Below are positions 36,242 through 46,130 of a DNA stretch of 64,000 bases, in pieces. Origin of the DNA: Actinomadura xylanilytica (GTDB taxonomy: Bacteria > Actinomycetota > Actinomycetes > Streptosporangiales > Streptosporangiaceae); NCBI RefSeq assembly GCF_030283145.1, contig NZ_JASNWE010000002.1, positions 1,178,001 to 1,242,000 of the forward strand, read 5' to 3'. Positions within the stretch are counted from its first letter, which is position 1. Each line of letters starts with the position of its first letter. Position numbers and translations under genes: made by a program. Under the pieces are notes generated by a model. The model had not been told where the DNA came from. It did not search any database and was given only the letters and a program-made list of their open reading frames with translations.

Positions 36242-36478
36242 GTGCGCGATCCGGAATTGGTGTCGTCCGCGCAACGCGCGGCGAGCGAGTTGGAGCGCGC
36301 GTGGGCCGAGTGGCGGTACGCGCGCGGGCTGACCGACCGGCTCTCGGAGTCCGTCGCCAGCTACGTGACCCACTCGATCGACCATCCGTGGGGGCGGCCC
36401 CGCGTGGTGCTGGGGCTGGACGCCGACGAGGCGCGCGCCCTCGCCGCGCTGCTGGGCCGTGAGGCCCCGCCCGGCTGA
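36242..36478 (+). CDS. Hypothetical 78-residue protein
   Basis: A small soluble protein (GTG start after AGGGGGGG, good spacing) with an N-terminal helix (ELVSSAQRAASELERAWAEW), a middle SYVTHSIDHPWGRPRVVLGL and a final helix (DADEARALAALLG). The pattern is reminiscent of small actinobacterial proteins of unknown role. Real coding is supported by the ribosome binding site and codon use. Confidence 0.6.
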   Translation: MRDPELVSSAQRAASELERAWAEWRYARGLTDRLSESVASYVTHSIDHPWGRPRVVLGLDADEARALAALLGREAPPG

Positions 36479-36584
36479 CCGGTCGTTCGGGCGCCGGGTG
36501 ATTTCGGCGACTTCGTTTGACGTACGCACGGCGGTGTGCAGACTGTCAGGGTCGATAACGAACTCATCACGGGGGGAACGGGCT

Positions 36585-37439
36585 GTGCGCATCCTTCAAG
36601 GCGGCTCCGCGGTCGCCGGTATCGCGCTGTGCCTCGGCGCGCTCGCCGCGTGCGGCGATTCCTCCAAGGCGTCCGGGGGGCCGGATGAGACCGTCGCGCC
36701 GCCGACCGCCGGGGCGACCGCGCCCGCGGGCGCGCGCGGCCCGGACGGCGCTTCGCCGCAGCCGGGGCAGGGCGGGGAGCCGCTGCACGGGAAGGTGATC
36801 GTTCTCGACCCGGGGCACAACGGCGGCAACACCTCGCACCCGGCCGAGATCGCCAAGCAGGTCGACATCGGCAACGGGCACAAGGAGTGCGACACCACCG
36901 GCACGAGCACCAACGCCGGGTACGACGAGCACGCCTTCACCTGGGACGTGTCCAACCGGCTGGCCAAGCTGCTGCGCGCGGACGGCGCCAAGGTGCTGCT
37001 GACCCGTCCGAACGACACCGGGGTGGGGCCCTGCGTCACCGAGCGCGCCGCGGTCGGCAACAAGGCCCACGCGGACGCGGCGCTGTCGATCCACGCCGAC
37101 GGCGCCGCCGCGTCCGGGCACGGGTTCCACATCATCGAGCCGATCGCGGTGAAGGGCGGCGGCAACACCAAGGCGGTGCCCGCCTCGCTGAAGCTGGGCC
37201 GGTCGCTGCGCGACGCGTACCACTCGGGCACCGGCATCGCCTATTCGACCTACCTCGGCAAGAAGGCGCTCGACCCGCGCTCCGACCTCGGTGGGCTCAA
37301 CACCTCCACGGTGCCGAAGGTCTTCATCGAGTGCGGGAACATGCGCAACAAGTCGGACGCGGCCAAGTTGTCGAGCGCGCCGTTCCGGCAGCGCATCGCC
37401 GAGTCCCTGGCCAAGGGCTTCGGGGCGTACCTGGCCTGA
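36585..37439 (+). CDS. Lipoprotein N-acetylmuramoyl-L-alanine amidase
   Basis: A 284-residue amidase_3 protein cleaving the amide bond between MurNAc and the stem peptide. The GTG at 36585 opens a lipoprotein signal (GSAVAGIALCLGALAACG, lipobox LAAC). After a Pro/Ala linker the zinc-dependent domain begins KVIVLDPGHNGG (first His ligand), continues with AKLLRADGAKVLLTRPND and has SIHADGAAASGHGFHII (second His). The Glu of VFIECGNMRNKSDA is the catalytic residue. A surface-anchored enzyme of peptidoglycan turnover. GGGGGGAACG serves as ribosome binding site. Confidence 0.92.
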   Translation: MRILQGGSAVAGIALCLGALAACGDSSKASGGPDETVAPPTAGATAPAGARGPDGASPQPGQGGEPLHGKVIVLDPGHNGGNTSHPAEIAKQVDIGNGHKECDTTGTSTNAGYDEHAFTWDVSNRLAKLLRADGAKVLLTRPNDTGVGPCVTERAAVGNKAHADAALSIHADGAAASGHGFHIIEPIAVKGGGNTKAVPASLKLGRSLRDAYHSGTGIAYSTYLGKKALDPRSDLGGLNTSTVPKVFIECGNMRNKSDAAKLSSAPFRQRIAESLAKGFGAYLA

Positions 37440-37493
37440 TCCGGAGGCGCGGCCCGTTCCCGGCTCCGCCCTCGGTGGCGCCGCCGGGCCCGG

Positions 37494-38399
37494 TCAGGTC
37501 CACAGCCGGGCCTTCTCCATCAGGTGGTCGTGGAGCAGCGCCAGATCGGGGCGGTTCAGGTCCCCCTCGCGGGTGGCGAGGTAGAAGGTGTCGACCGGCG
37601 GGAGCTCGGGCCGCAGCAGCCTGACCACCTCGCCGCGGGCGAGCGCGCCCGCCGCGAGGTAGGTGGGGAGCACCGAGATCCCGGCGGAGGCGCGGACGGC
37701 GGCCAGCACGCCGCGCAGGTCCGGGACGACGAGGGCGAGCGCGGCGGCCGGACGCACCCCGAAGACGGTGAGCCAGTAGCGGCGGATGATCGGCAGTGTC
37801 TCGGCGTAGGCGATCAGCGGGCAGCCGGCGAGGACGGCCGCGCCCTCCTCCTCGGTGATCCGGCCGAGCGGGAGGCGCCCGGCCAGCTCGGGGGAGGCCA
37901 GCAGCGCGAACTCCTCGTCGCCGAGGGTCTTGGCGGTGATCCCGCGCAGCCGGGGCCGGATGGTCGACAGGACCAGGTCGTGGTCGCCGGCCACCAGGTC
38001 GCGCAGGAGGTCGTCGGCGAGGCCGAGGCCGAAGCTCAGCCGCAGCCCGCCGGCGACCAGCTCGCCGACGGCCGGGACCACCCAGGAGGTGATCAGCTCC
38101 ACCGGCCCGCCGACGTACAGCCGGTGGCCGCCGGGACCGTCGCCGAAGTGCCGGTCCACCACGGAGTCGAGCGCGTCGACCGGGCCCTGCACGTCGCGGA
38201 CCAGGGCCTCCGCGGCGGCGGTGGGGACCGCGCCCTGCGGGAGGCGTTCGAAGAGCGCGGTGCCGAGCTCGCGTTCGAGGGTGCGGATCTGGTGGGTGAC
38301 GGCCGGCTGGGAGAGCTCCAGCCGGTGCGCCGCCTTGGTGAAGGAGCCGAGGCGGTAGACGGTCACGAACGTCCGCAGCCAGCTCAGCTGTACAGCCAT
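37494..38399 (-). CDS. LysR-family regulator
   Basis: A 301-residue LysR protein. The winged helix-turn-helix (LSWLRTFVTVYRLGSFTKAA, HRLELSQPAVTHQIRTLERE) spans residues 5-62, and the effector-binding domain follows from about 90 (RLYVGGPVELITSWVVP ... DEEFALLASPELAG). The ATG at 38399 is preferred over a TTG two codons upstream. LysR proteins usually control a divergent gene, here the methyltransferase at 38545, but this link is only positional. Confidence 0.88.
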   Translation of the reverse strand: MAVQLSWLRTFVTVYRLGSFTKAAHRLELSQPAVTHQIRTLERELGTALFERLPQGAVPTAAAEALVRDVQGPVDALDSVVDRHFGDGPGGHRLYVGGPVELITSWVVPAVGELVAGGLRLSFGLGLADDLLRDLVAGDHDLVLSTIRPRLRGITAKTLGDEEFALLASPELAGRLPLGRITEEEGAAVLAGCPLIAYAETLPIIRRYWLTVFGVRPAAALALVVPDLRGVLAAVRASAGISVLPTYLAAGALARGEVVRLLRPELPPVDTFYLATREGDLNRPDLALLHDHLMEKARLWT

Positions 38400-38544
38400 G
38401 GTCAACGCCGTCCCCCCGTGCGCTCGCGTCCATGATGCTGGACAGGGCGCGGTGGCGGGACGCTGGGGCGGTCGCGGCGCCTGGGGCCGACTCGCCGTGC
38501 GGGGTTGGGCGGACGGCGGCGCGGGGAGCGGGCAGGATTGGCGG

Positions 38545-40065
38545 ATGCCTGATCATCATGAGCCCCTCCCGCTCCTGCGTCCCGTCCGTGCCGCCTTCGA
38601 CGAGGCGGGGTACACCGTCGCGGGGGTGCGGGAGCTGCTCGGCCCGGTCGCCGGCGGGGCGCTGGCGCGCGACGAGATCGTCCCGGCCCTGCGCGCGACG
38701 GGCGGCGGGACGGAGCTGGAGGCGCTGACCCGGCTGTTCTGGCTCCAGGTGCCCGTGCCCGCGGACGTTCCGGGGATGAAGGGCCTCGCGGACGTCCTGG
38801 TCGCCGCGGGCCTGGCCGGGGTGTCCGCCGGGGAGGTGCGGGCGGTTCTGCACGTCGAGCCGCTGGAGTCGGTGAACGGCGGCCATGCCGGGTATGCCGT
38901 GTCGGACCTGAAGGTCCGGCCGGGGGACGGCGCCGTCCTGGGGGCCGATCATGTGGTCGGTGTGGGCGGCGCGTCCGGGAATCTTGCCCGGCTGGTCGTC
39001 CACAGCCCTGTGGATAACTTTCTGGATCTGGGCACCGGATGCGGCGTGCAGGCGCTGCACGTCGCGGACCGGGCGGTGCGGCCACGGCCCGCCCGGATCA
39101 CCGCGACCGACGTCAACCCGCGCGCCCTGCGGCTGGCCGCGATGAGCTTCGCGCTCTCCGGGCTGGACGGGGTGGAGCTGCTGGAGGGCTCGTTGCTGGA
39201 GCCGGTGCGCGACCGCCGGTTCGACCTGATCGTGTCCAATCCGCCCTTCGTCGTCGGGCCCTCGGGGCGGCTGGTCTACCGGGAGTCGGGATTGCCGGGG
39301 GACGAGTTCTGCCGGCGCCTGGTGACCGGGGCGCCGGGCCTGCTGAACGACGGCGGGCACTGCCAGTTCCTGGCGAATTGGCTGCATATCGAGGGTGTTT
39401 CCTGGGAGGAACGCGTCGGCGGATGGGCCCGGGAGTCCGGGTGCGACGGCTGGATCGTGCAGCGCGACGTCCAGGATCCGGCCGAGTACGCCGAGCTGTG
39501 GCTGCGCGATTCCTGCGAGTCCGGCACGGCCGAGTACCGGTCCCGCTACGACGCGTGGCTGGACGATTTCGAGCGGCAGGGCGTGACCGGGATCGGCTTC
39601 GGCTGGATCACGTTGCGGTGCACCGGTGCCGCCGCGCCGACCGTCCGTGTCGAGGAGCTTCGGCACGCCGTCGAGCAGCCGGTCGGGGGGTATGTGGGAC
39701 ACGTTCTCGACGGGGTCTCCGGTTCCCGGGAGTTTTCCACAGTCTGTGGACAGTCGGGCGGGCTCGACCGGGTCCGACTGCGCACCGCGGCGGGGGTCGT
39801 CCAGGAACAGGTCGGCCCGCCGGGGGCCGAGGACCCCGAGCGCATCCTGCTGCGGCAGTCCGGGCGGCTGCGCCGCGCGGCCGGGGTCGGCACCGTGGAG
39901 GCGGGTCTCGCGGGGGTCTGCGACGGCACGCTGCCGCTCGGGCCCTTGCTGGACGCCATCGCCCAGCTCACCGGGATCGACCCGGGGGAGGCGCGGGCGC
40001 ACGCGGCGGCCGTGCTGCCCGAACTCGTCGCCGACGGCTTCTTCGAGATCGCCTCGCTGAGCTGA
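38545..40065 (+). CDS. Class I SAM-dependent methyltransferase (HemK/PrmC-like core)
   Basis: A 506-residue protein. Residues 1-130 form an N-terminal helical domain (LRATGGGTELEALTRLFWLQ). The Rossmann methyltransferase core begins VDNFLDLGTGCGVQALHVAD (SAM-binding motif I), continues with ITATDVNPRALRLAAMSFAL and has the catalytic NPPF (LIVSNPPFVVGPSGRLVYRE), as in enzymes modifying amide or amino groups. A C-terminal domain of about 180 residues follows. It is a conserved actinobacterial architecture of unknown substrate. The ATG at 38545 gives the natural start. Confidence 0.88.
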   Translation: MPDHHEPLPLLRPVRAAFDEAGYTVAGVRELLGPVAGGALARDEIVPALRATGGGTELEALTRLFWLQVPVPADVPGMKGLADVLVAAGLAGVSAGEVRAVLHVEPLESVNGGHAGYAVSDLKVRPGDGAVLGADHVVGVGGASGNLARLVVHSPVDNFLDLGTGCGVQALHVADRAVRPRPARITATDVNPRALRLAAMSFALSGLDGVELLEGSLLEPVRDRRFDLIVSNPPFVVGPSGRLVYRESGLPGDEFCRRLVTGAPGLLNDGGHCQFLANWLHIEGVSWEERVGGWARESGCDGWIVQRDVQDPAEYAELWLRDSCESGTAEYRSRYDAWLDDFERQGVTGIGFGWITLRCTGAAAPTVRVEELRHAVEQPVGGYVGHVLDGVSGSREFSTVCGQSGGLDRVRLRTAAGVVQEQVGPPGAEDPERILLRQSGRLRRAAGVGTVEAGLAGVCDGTLPLGPLLDAIAQLTGIDPGEARAHAAAVLPELVADGFFEIASLS

Positions 40066-40087
40066 GCTGAGCCAGAGCGGACCGGTG

Positions 40088-41158
<1,071 letters not shown>

Positions 41159-41232
41159 CGGGATCGAGTATCCCAGCCGCCCGCCGCGAAATGGGATTGA
41201 GGGGCGGGTCGGGCGCGGCCTACCGTGGACCC

Positions 41233-41334
41233 ATGCTGACCAATGTCTGGGCCACCGCTTGGTGGCCCGCCCTGCAACGCCTGATCCGCCACCGTCCGGC
41301 CCCCGGGTCCGGACGCGTCGCGATCGGCGCTTGA
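41233..41334 (+). CDS. Putative Trp-containing leader peptide
   Basis: A 33-residue frame MLTNVWATAWWPALQRLIRH with Trp at positions 6, 10 and 11; TGG TGG is at 41260-41265. It sits 70 bases before the DUF6243 gene and is followed at once by several competing hairpins. The layout matches ribosome-mediated trp attenuators. The ribosome binding site is weak. Confidence 0.45.
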   Translation: MLTNVWATAWWPALQRLIRHRPAPGSGRVAIGA

Positions 41335-41386
41335 CGCTCGCTCCCGAGCGGCCGGACCTGGTGCGCGCACGTCCTGAGCACACCAG
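41294..41386 (+). promoter_or_regulatory. Candidate attenuator with alternative hairpins
   Basis: GTCCGG at 41294-41299 can pair with CCGGAC at 41309-41314 or with CCGGAC at 41352-41357. Two more stems are possible: CGCTCG/CGAGCG (41335-41350) and CTGGTG/CACCAG (41358-41386). Mutually exclusive pairing downstream of a Trp-codon leader suggests attenuation control of DUF6243; no T tract is present. Confidence 0.4.
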
Positions 41387-41404
41387 CCCGAACGGGAGAT
41401 CCAC

Positions 41405-41638
41405 ATGTCCAAGAGCCGCGGCCGTAACGGCCTGCTGGGCGTCGGCGGCCAGCGCAGGTCCATCCCGCGCAAGGCGCTGCGAGGCGGCGCCGGAGCGGGG
41501 CCTGGAGGCGGCGATCCGCTCGCCGAGAAGAAGGAGCTGCTCCGCAGGATGCGCGAGCGTTCGCGCGAGCAGGCCGCCGACCAGCTGAACGACCAGTCCG
41601 TCGAGCAGGCGGCGGACCAGGTCGACGAACAGGAATGA
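41405..41638 (+). CDS. DUF6243 protein
   Basis: A 77-residue basic then acidic protein: MSKSRGRNGLLGVGGQRRSI, a GGAGAGPGGG linker and a charged helix EKKELLRRMRERSREQAADQ. This matches DUF6243 (N-terminal SK(S/A)R-x-NLLGVGGQR). Function is unknown. GGGAG lies eight bases before the ATG. The leader region described separately may control it. Confidence 0.82.
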   Translation: MSKSRGRNGLLGVGGQRRSIPRKALRGGAGAGPGGGDPLAEKKELLRRMRERSREQAADQLNDQSVEQAADQVDEQE

Positions 41639-41689
41639 CACCTCGGTGAACGCGCCGGTCCCGTACCTTGCGGGGCCGGCGCCTTCCGG

Positions 41690-43009
41690 TCAGCGACGAA
41701 AGGCGCGGCGTAGTTGCAGCCGGACGTCGCGTCCGGCGTCGCGCATCGTGGTCCGGACGCTCTGCCGGGCGACGGCAAGGCTGCGCCGCGCCGCGCGGGC
41801 GGGGTCGCCGACCGTGCGCCGCCAGGCATGGGCGAGACCCGTCCGCATCGGGTGCAGGACGCCTGACCGGACCCGGTGGGCCGGAGCGACCACGAGGGTG
41901 CGCCAGAGCCACCGCACGACCCGGGCGGCGAGCCGCCAGGTCGCCGCGCCGGCCCGTCCGGTCGGTGCCAGCACGTAGCGCCACAGGGCCAGCGCCGGGA
42001 GGACGAACACGACGCGGCACAGCGCCGCGAGGGCCCGTCCGAGCAGCCGCCACGCCCACACCAGCGCGGTGCCGACGGCGCTCGCCGCGCCCGCCACCGC
42101 GTGCACGATGTGGCGTCCGAGCCATCCGAGCATGGCCAGCGGGGGACGCAGGAGGTACTGCCACAGCAGCGCCAGCGGCACCACGATCAGCAACGCGAAC
42201 AGCGCGGCCACACCGGCCGCGATGCCCTTCACGATCAGCAGGAGCACCCGGCCCGTCCGGACGGCGAACCAGGCCAGGCCCGCGCCGATGGCGCCGAAGA
42301 CCAGGGTGGCGGCCCGGCCGATGGCGCTGAGCACGGCGGCGATGCTCGCGCCGAGGAAGGCCAGCCCGGCGCCGAACGCGCGCAGGACGGCGCGGGCCCC
42401 GCGGTCCAGGGCGCGCAGCGGGCGGAGCAGGACGAGGTCGAGGAGGCGGCCGACCGGTGCGAGGAGCGTGGAGAGGATCCAGCCCAGCGGCCGGATCAGG
42501 AGGATCGTGAAGAGCAGGGCCGCGCCGGACGCGAGCCACGCGAGGAGGGTCGCGAGCCCGGACCCGAGCCGCGCGAGGACGGCCGCGACGGCGCGTCCGG
42601 CCGCCGCCAGGCCGCGCCCGATCGGGCCGAGCAGCCATGCGTGCAGGGCCCGGCCGATCGCCCGCAGCGTCCACGCGATCCCGGTGGGCACGCGCATCAG
42701 GCCGCGCCATCCGGTCCGGACGCCCCGCCTGCACAGCAGGACCAGGTCGTACACCAGGCGGATCGGGACGATGACGATCAGCGCGACCACGCGCAGCGGA
42801 ACGACCAGCCAGGCCGGTCCGGCCGGCGGGACGACCGGCGGGACGACCGGCGGGACGACCGGCGGGACGACCGGCGGGACGACCGGCGGGACGACCGGCG
42901 GCGTGGCCGGATCGGATCGCTCCGAAGGTGGGGGCGAGGGGCGCTTGATCAGGTCCGGACGGAGGGCTCGCCCGTGCGGGCCGTCGGCCTTGGGGTCGGG
43001 GGTGGTCAC
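41690..43009 (-). CDS. Hypothetical Ala/Leu/Arg-rich membrane protein with PPVV repeats
   Basis: A 439-residue protein. Residues 1-65 are a disordered proline-rich segment with six PPVV tetrapeptides made by a 12-bp tandem repeat. Residues 70-370 contain about ten hydrophobic or amphipathic segments, each followed by Arg-rich turns (for example LLIRPLGWILSTLLAPVGRL, LLLIVKGIAAGVAALFALLI). The last 70 residues are strongly basic. No family is recognised; it may associate with the inner face of the membrane. GTG start at 43009. Confidence 0.65.
   Translation of the reverse strand: MTTPDPKADGPHGRALRPDLIKRPSPPPSERSDPATPPVVPPVVPPVVPPVVPPVVPPVVPPAGPAWLVVPLRVVALIVIVPIRLVYDLVLLCRRGVRTGWRGLMRVPTGIAWTLRAIGRALHAWLLGPIGRGLAAAGRAVAAVLARLGSGLATLLAWLASGAALLFTILLIRPLGWILSTLLAPVGRLLDLVLLRPLRALDRGARAVLRAFGAGLAFLGASIAAVLSAIGRAATLVFGAIGAGLAWFAVRTGRVLLLIVKGIAAGVAALFALLIVVPLALLWQYLLRPPLAMLGWLGRHIVHAVAGAASAVGTALVWAWRLLGRALAALCRVVFVLPALALWRYVLAPTGRAGAATWRLAARVVRWLWRTLVVAPAHRVRSGVLHPMRTGLAHAWRRTVGDPARAARRSLAVARQSVRTTMRDAGRDVRLQLRRAFRR
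42825..42896. repeat. 12-bp tandem repeat x6
   Basis: Six exact copies of GGCGGGACGACC on the plus strand encode (VVPP)n near the N-terminus of the membrane protein at 41690-43009. Confidence 0.92.
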
Positions 43010-43782
43010 TGCTTCGTACCTCGCAGAACTCAGAGGCGGGCAGCCGCGACCCGTCTGGCGCTATGTGGGCGTTGTCTGATTCTGACCCGGCCGGCCAGAG
43101 GACGGTTCCTCCCGAAGGGGGATCTTCTGGGGTGAACCCGTTCCGGGCCGGTCACCGTACCGCTCCGCGATCCGGGGGGGCTTCCGCACCTTTTGGTGAC
43201 AGAAGAATTACCTCGAAAGAAGGCCGCGAATACCTCGTGTTCTGCCGGGTGGCGGCGTGCCGGCTGGCCCGCCTGGGGAGATCGCATGCAGGGCGATCTA
43301 CAATCCGATGCCGCATATCCGGCATTCCCCAACGTATCGGTTCGCTCCGTGTCGACTTGCCATAGGTCACCTCGCCACTCGTCGCGGCATCGGGGGCTTC
43401 TCGGCGCCGGAGCGCCGCGCGAAATCGGGGTGTGATCACGGATATCGCAGGTGACGGCCCAGTAGGGGGTGAGGGCATCATGTCGATCATTTCAGTGTCG
43501 TTGGCTGCGCAGAGGCGCCCATGGGGGCGCACGATGTCCGATCGATTCGTCTGGTATTTGAGCTTTTCGACGTAGCGTCCGATCGCTCTGGTCACGTTTG
43601 TCAGTCGGTCCGATGACACATCTCGACAGTTCCGGGACCCGGTGTTTGAGTGGAGATCGTCCCGCCACGGGAATGCGGCCCGGCACGGGGGCGGCCGAGA
43701 AATGCGGCCGGCTCGCGCACCGGGTCGCCGAGGCGTTGAGAGGCAGTGCCCGCGACGTGGTGGGAAGGCGTCGGGAGGCCCG
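43010..43782. other. Long region without a supported gene, upstream of the sugar importer
   Basis: About 770 bases, noticeably less GC-rich in the middle (43190-43620). Reading frames on both strands are short or lack starts and similarity. It contains an 18-base dyad ATGCCG-CATATC-CGGCAT near 43309-43326 and probably the promoter and operator of the importer operon. An old gene remnant cannot be excluded. Confidence 0.4.
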
Positions 43783-45183
43783 ATGGTCGAGCGAGTCGGA
43801 CGAGCCGCACGAACGGCACGAGGCACACCAGCGGCACGAGCGAGACGGACGGCGGGGCGCGCGCGGAGACGACGGACCGGGCGGCCGGCCGGCCGCGCGG
43901 GGCGGGGCGCGGCGGTGGCGGCGGTGGCGGTGGTGCTCGCAGGCGGGCTCGCCGCATGCGCCGGCGGGGGCGGCACGCCGACCCTCACCTGGTACATCAA
44001 CCCCGATGACGGCGGGCAGGCCAGGCTGGCCGCGGCGTGCACGCGGGAGTCCGGCGGCCGGTACCGGATCAGGACCTCGGTGCTGCCGAACGACGCGACC
44101 CAGCAGCGCGAGCAGTTGGTCCGGCGGCTGGCGGCCAAGGACGCGGGGCTCGACATCATGAGCCTCGACCCGGTGTTCGTCGCCGAGGCCGCCAACGCCG
44201 GGTTCCTCCGCCCGTTCCCCGCGCGCGAGGCGGCGCGCCTCACCCGGGGCGTGTTCGCGCCGGCGGTGCGCAACTCCACCTGGGAGGGCCGGCTCTACGC
44301 GGCGCCGTTCTGGGCCAACACCCAGCTCCTCTGGTACCGCAAGTCCGCCGCGGAGAAGGCCGGGGTCGACCCGGAGGCGCCCGGCTTCACCTGGGACGCG
44401 CTGATCGACGCGGCGGTGCGGAGCGGCACCACGGTCGGCGTGCAGGGCAACAAGTACGAGGGCTACATGGCGTGGGTGAACGCGCTCGTCGCGTCCGCCG
44501 GGGGTCAGATCATCGGTGACACCGAGAAGGGCGAGGACGCCAGCATCGGCATCGGCTCCCCGGCCGGCGAGCGGGCCGCGGCGGTCATCTCCCGGCTGGC
44601 CCGGTCGAAGGCGGCCAGCCCGACGCTGTCCACCGACATCGAGGAGCAGGCCAGGTCGCTGCTGAACGGCCCGCACGGCGGGTTCATGGTCAACTGGGGC
44701 TACATCTGGCGGGCCGAGAACGGGGACGCCCGGGACGGCGTGATCGACCAGGGCATCCCCGCCGACCTCGGCTGGGCCCCCTACCCGGCGGTCGACGCCG
44801 GGCGGCCGGCCAGGCCCCCGTTCGGCGGCATCGAGCTCGGCATCGGCGCGTACGGCCGGTACCGGAGCACCCTCGCGGTCGACGCGGTCGGGTGCGTCAC
44901 CTCCACCGCCAACATGAAGAAGTACATGATCGACTCGGGCAACCCGGCGGCCCGCGCGGAGGTCTACGACGACCCCGAGGTCGTCGCGGAGTTCCCGATG
45001 GCGAGGCTGATCCGCGACTCGATCGGTGCCGCGGCGCCGCGGCCGATCACCCCGTACTACCCGGACGTGTCCGGGGCCGTGCAGAGCAGATGGCATCCGC
45101 CGGCCTCGGTGCGTCCCGAGACGACGCCGGGCCGGTCCAGCACGTTCATCCGCCGGGTCCTGTGCGGCCAGGTGCTGCTCTGA
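43783..45183 (+). CDS. lpqY: Sugar ABC transporter substrate-binding lipoprotein, LpqY-like
   Basis: A 466-residue lipoprotein. The Arg-rich N-terminus is followed by AAVAAVAVVLAGGLAAC, a lipobox with Cys near residue 65. The mature part has the layout of mycobacterial trehalose-binding LpqY: a first strand LTWYINPDDGGQARLAAACT, LPNDATQQREQLVRRLAAKD, LDIMSLDPVFVAEAANAGFL, YAAPFWANTQLLWYR and GGIELGIGAYGRYR. The gene order binding protein, permease, permease, ATPase is that of lpqY-sugA-sugB-sugC. Trehalose is the inferred ligand, but related disaccharides are possible. The ATG at 43783 follows GGGAGG. No glycosidase is adjacent. Confidence 0.85.
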   Translation: MVERVGRAARTARGTPAARARRTAGRARRRRTGRPAGRAGRGAAVAAVAVVLAGGLAACAGGGGTPTLTWYINPDDGGQARLAAACTRESGGRYRIRTSVLPNDATQQREQLVRRLAAKDAGLDIMSLDPVFVAEAANAGFLRPFPAREAARLTRGVFAPAVRNSTWEGRLYAAPFWANTQLLWYRKSAAEKAGVDPEAPGFTWDALIDAAVRSGTTVGVQGNKYEGYMAWVNALVASAGGQIIGDTEKGEDASIGIGSPAGERAAAVISRLARSKAASPTLSTDIEEQARSLLNGPHGGFMVNWGYIWRAENGDARDGVIDQGIPADLGWAPYPAVDAGRPARPPFGGIELGIGAYGRYRSTLAVDAVGCVTSTANMKKYMIDSGNPAARAEVYDDPEVVAEFPMARLIRDSIGAAAPRPITPYYPDVSGAVQSRWHPPASVRPETTPGRSSTFIRRVLCGQVLL

Positions 45184-45194
45184 GGGGACGGATC

Positions 45195-46130
45195 ATGACC
45201 GCAGTGCAACCGGCGCCGGTCGCCGGCCTCCGCCAGGGCCGCGCCGAGCGCTCGGACCGCAGCCGCGCCGAACGCCGCCTCGGGCTCCTGCTGTCGGCTC
45301 CCGCGGTGGCCATCATGCTGCTGGTGACCGCGTACCCGCTGGTCAACGCGGTGTACCTGTCGATGTTCAGCTACCGGATCACCGCGCCGGACGACCGCAG
45401 GTTCGTCGGATTCGGCAATTACACCACCGTGCTCGGCGACGCGCTGTTCTGGCAGGACGTGTTCACCACCTTCGTGGTCACGGTGGTCACCGTGGCGGTG
45501 GAGCTGGTGATCGGGTTCGGGCTGGCGATGGTGATGCACCGCGCGGTCTTCGCCCGGCGCACCGTCCGCACCGCGATCCTGCTGCCGTACGGGATCGTCA
45601 CGGTGATCTCGGCGTTCGCCTGGAAGTACGCCTTCGACCTCCAGTCGGGGTTCGTCGACTCCTGGCTCGGGCTCGGCGACCGCGCCTGGTTCTCGGGCCG
45701 CTGGTCGTCGCTGTCGGTGGTGGTCCTGTCGGAGATCTGGAAGACCACCCCGTTCGTGTCGCTGCTGCTGCTCGCCGGGCTGGCGCAGGTGCCGGGCGAC
45801 CTCGGCGAGGCCGCCACGGTCGACGGCGCCACCGCCTGGCAGCGGCTGTGGCGGGTGACGATCCCGAACATGAAGGCCGCGATCATGGTCGCGGCGCTGT
45901 TCCGCACGCTGGACGCGTGGCGGATCTTCGACAACGTCTACGTGATGACCTCGGGCCAGCAGCGGACCGAGACGCTGTCGTTCCTGGCCTACCGGCAGAC
46001 CATCACCCGGACCGCGATCGGGCTGGGCGACGCCGTCGGGGTGCTGCTCTTCCTGTCGGTGGTGCTCATCGCCGCCGTGTTCATCAAGGGGTTCCGGGTG
46101 GACCTGTCCCAGGTGCGAGGTGATCGTTGA
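45195..46130 (+). CDS. sugA: Sugar ABC transporter permease, SugA/MalF-like
   Basis: A 311-residue permease with six membrane helices (first at LLLSAPAVAIMLLVTAYPLV). The EAA loop that contacts the ATPase reads EAATVDGATAWQRLWRVTIP near residue 215. Start ATG at 45195 with GAGGGGACGG upstream, 11 bases after the binding-protein gene. The stop overlaps the start of the next permease (TGATG), indicating translational coupling. Confidence 0.9.
   Translation: MTAVQPAPVAGLRQGRAERSDRSRAERRLGLLLSAPAVAIMLLVTAYPLVNAVYLSMFSYRITAPDDRRFVGFGNYTTVLGDALFWQDVFTTFVVTVVTVAVELVIGFGLAMVMHRAVFARRTVRTAILLPYGIVTVISAFAWKYAFDLQSGFVDSWLGLGDRAWFSGRWSSLSVVVLSEIWKTTPFVSLLLLAGLAQVPGDLGEAATVDGATAWQRLWRVTIPNMKAAIMVAALFRTLDAWRIFDNVYVMTSGQQRTETLSFLAYRQTITRTAIGLGDAVGVLLFLSVVLIAAVFIKGFRVDLSQVRGDR

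Noticed and set aside
42825..42896. Tandem repeat as a possible CRISPR array
   Set aside because: Units are 12 bp, contiguous and coding; there are no spacers.
43152..44279. 375-residue minus-strand frame across the importer promoter region
   Set aside because: It overlaps the LpqY-like gene antisense, is Arg/Pro-rich and has no motifs.
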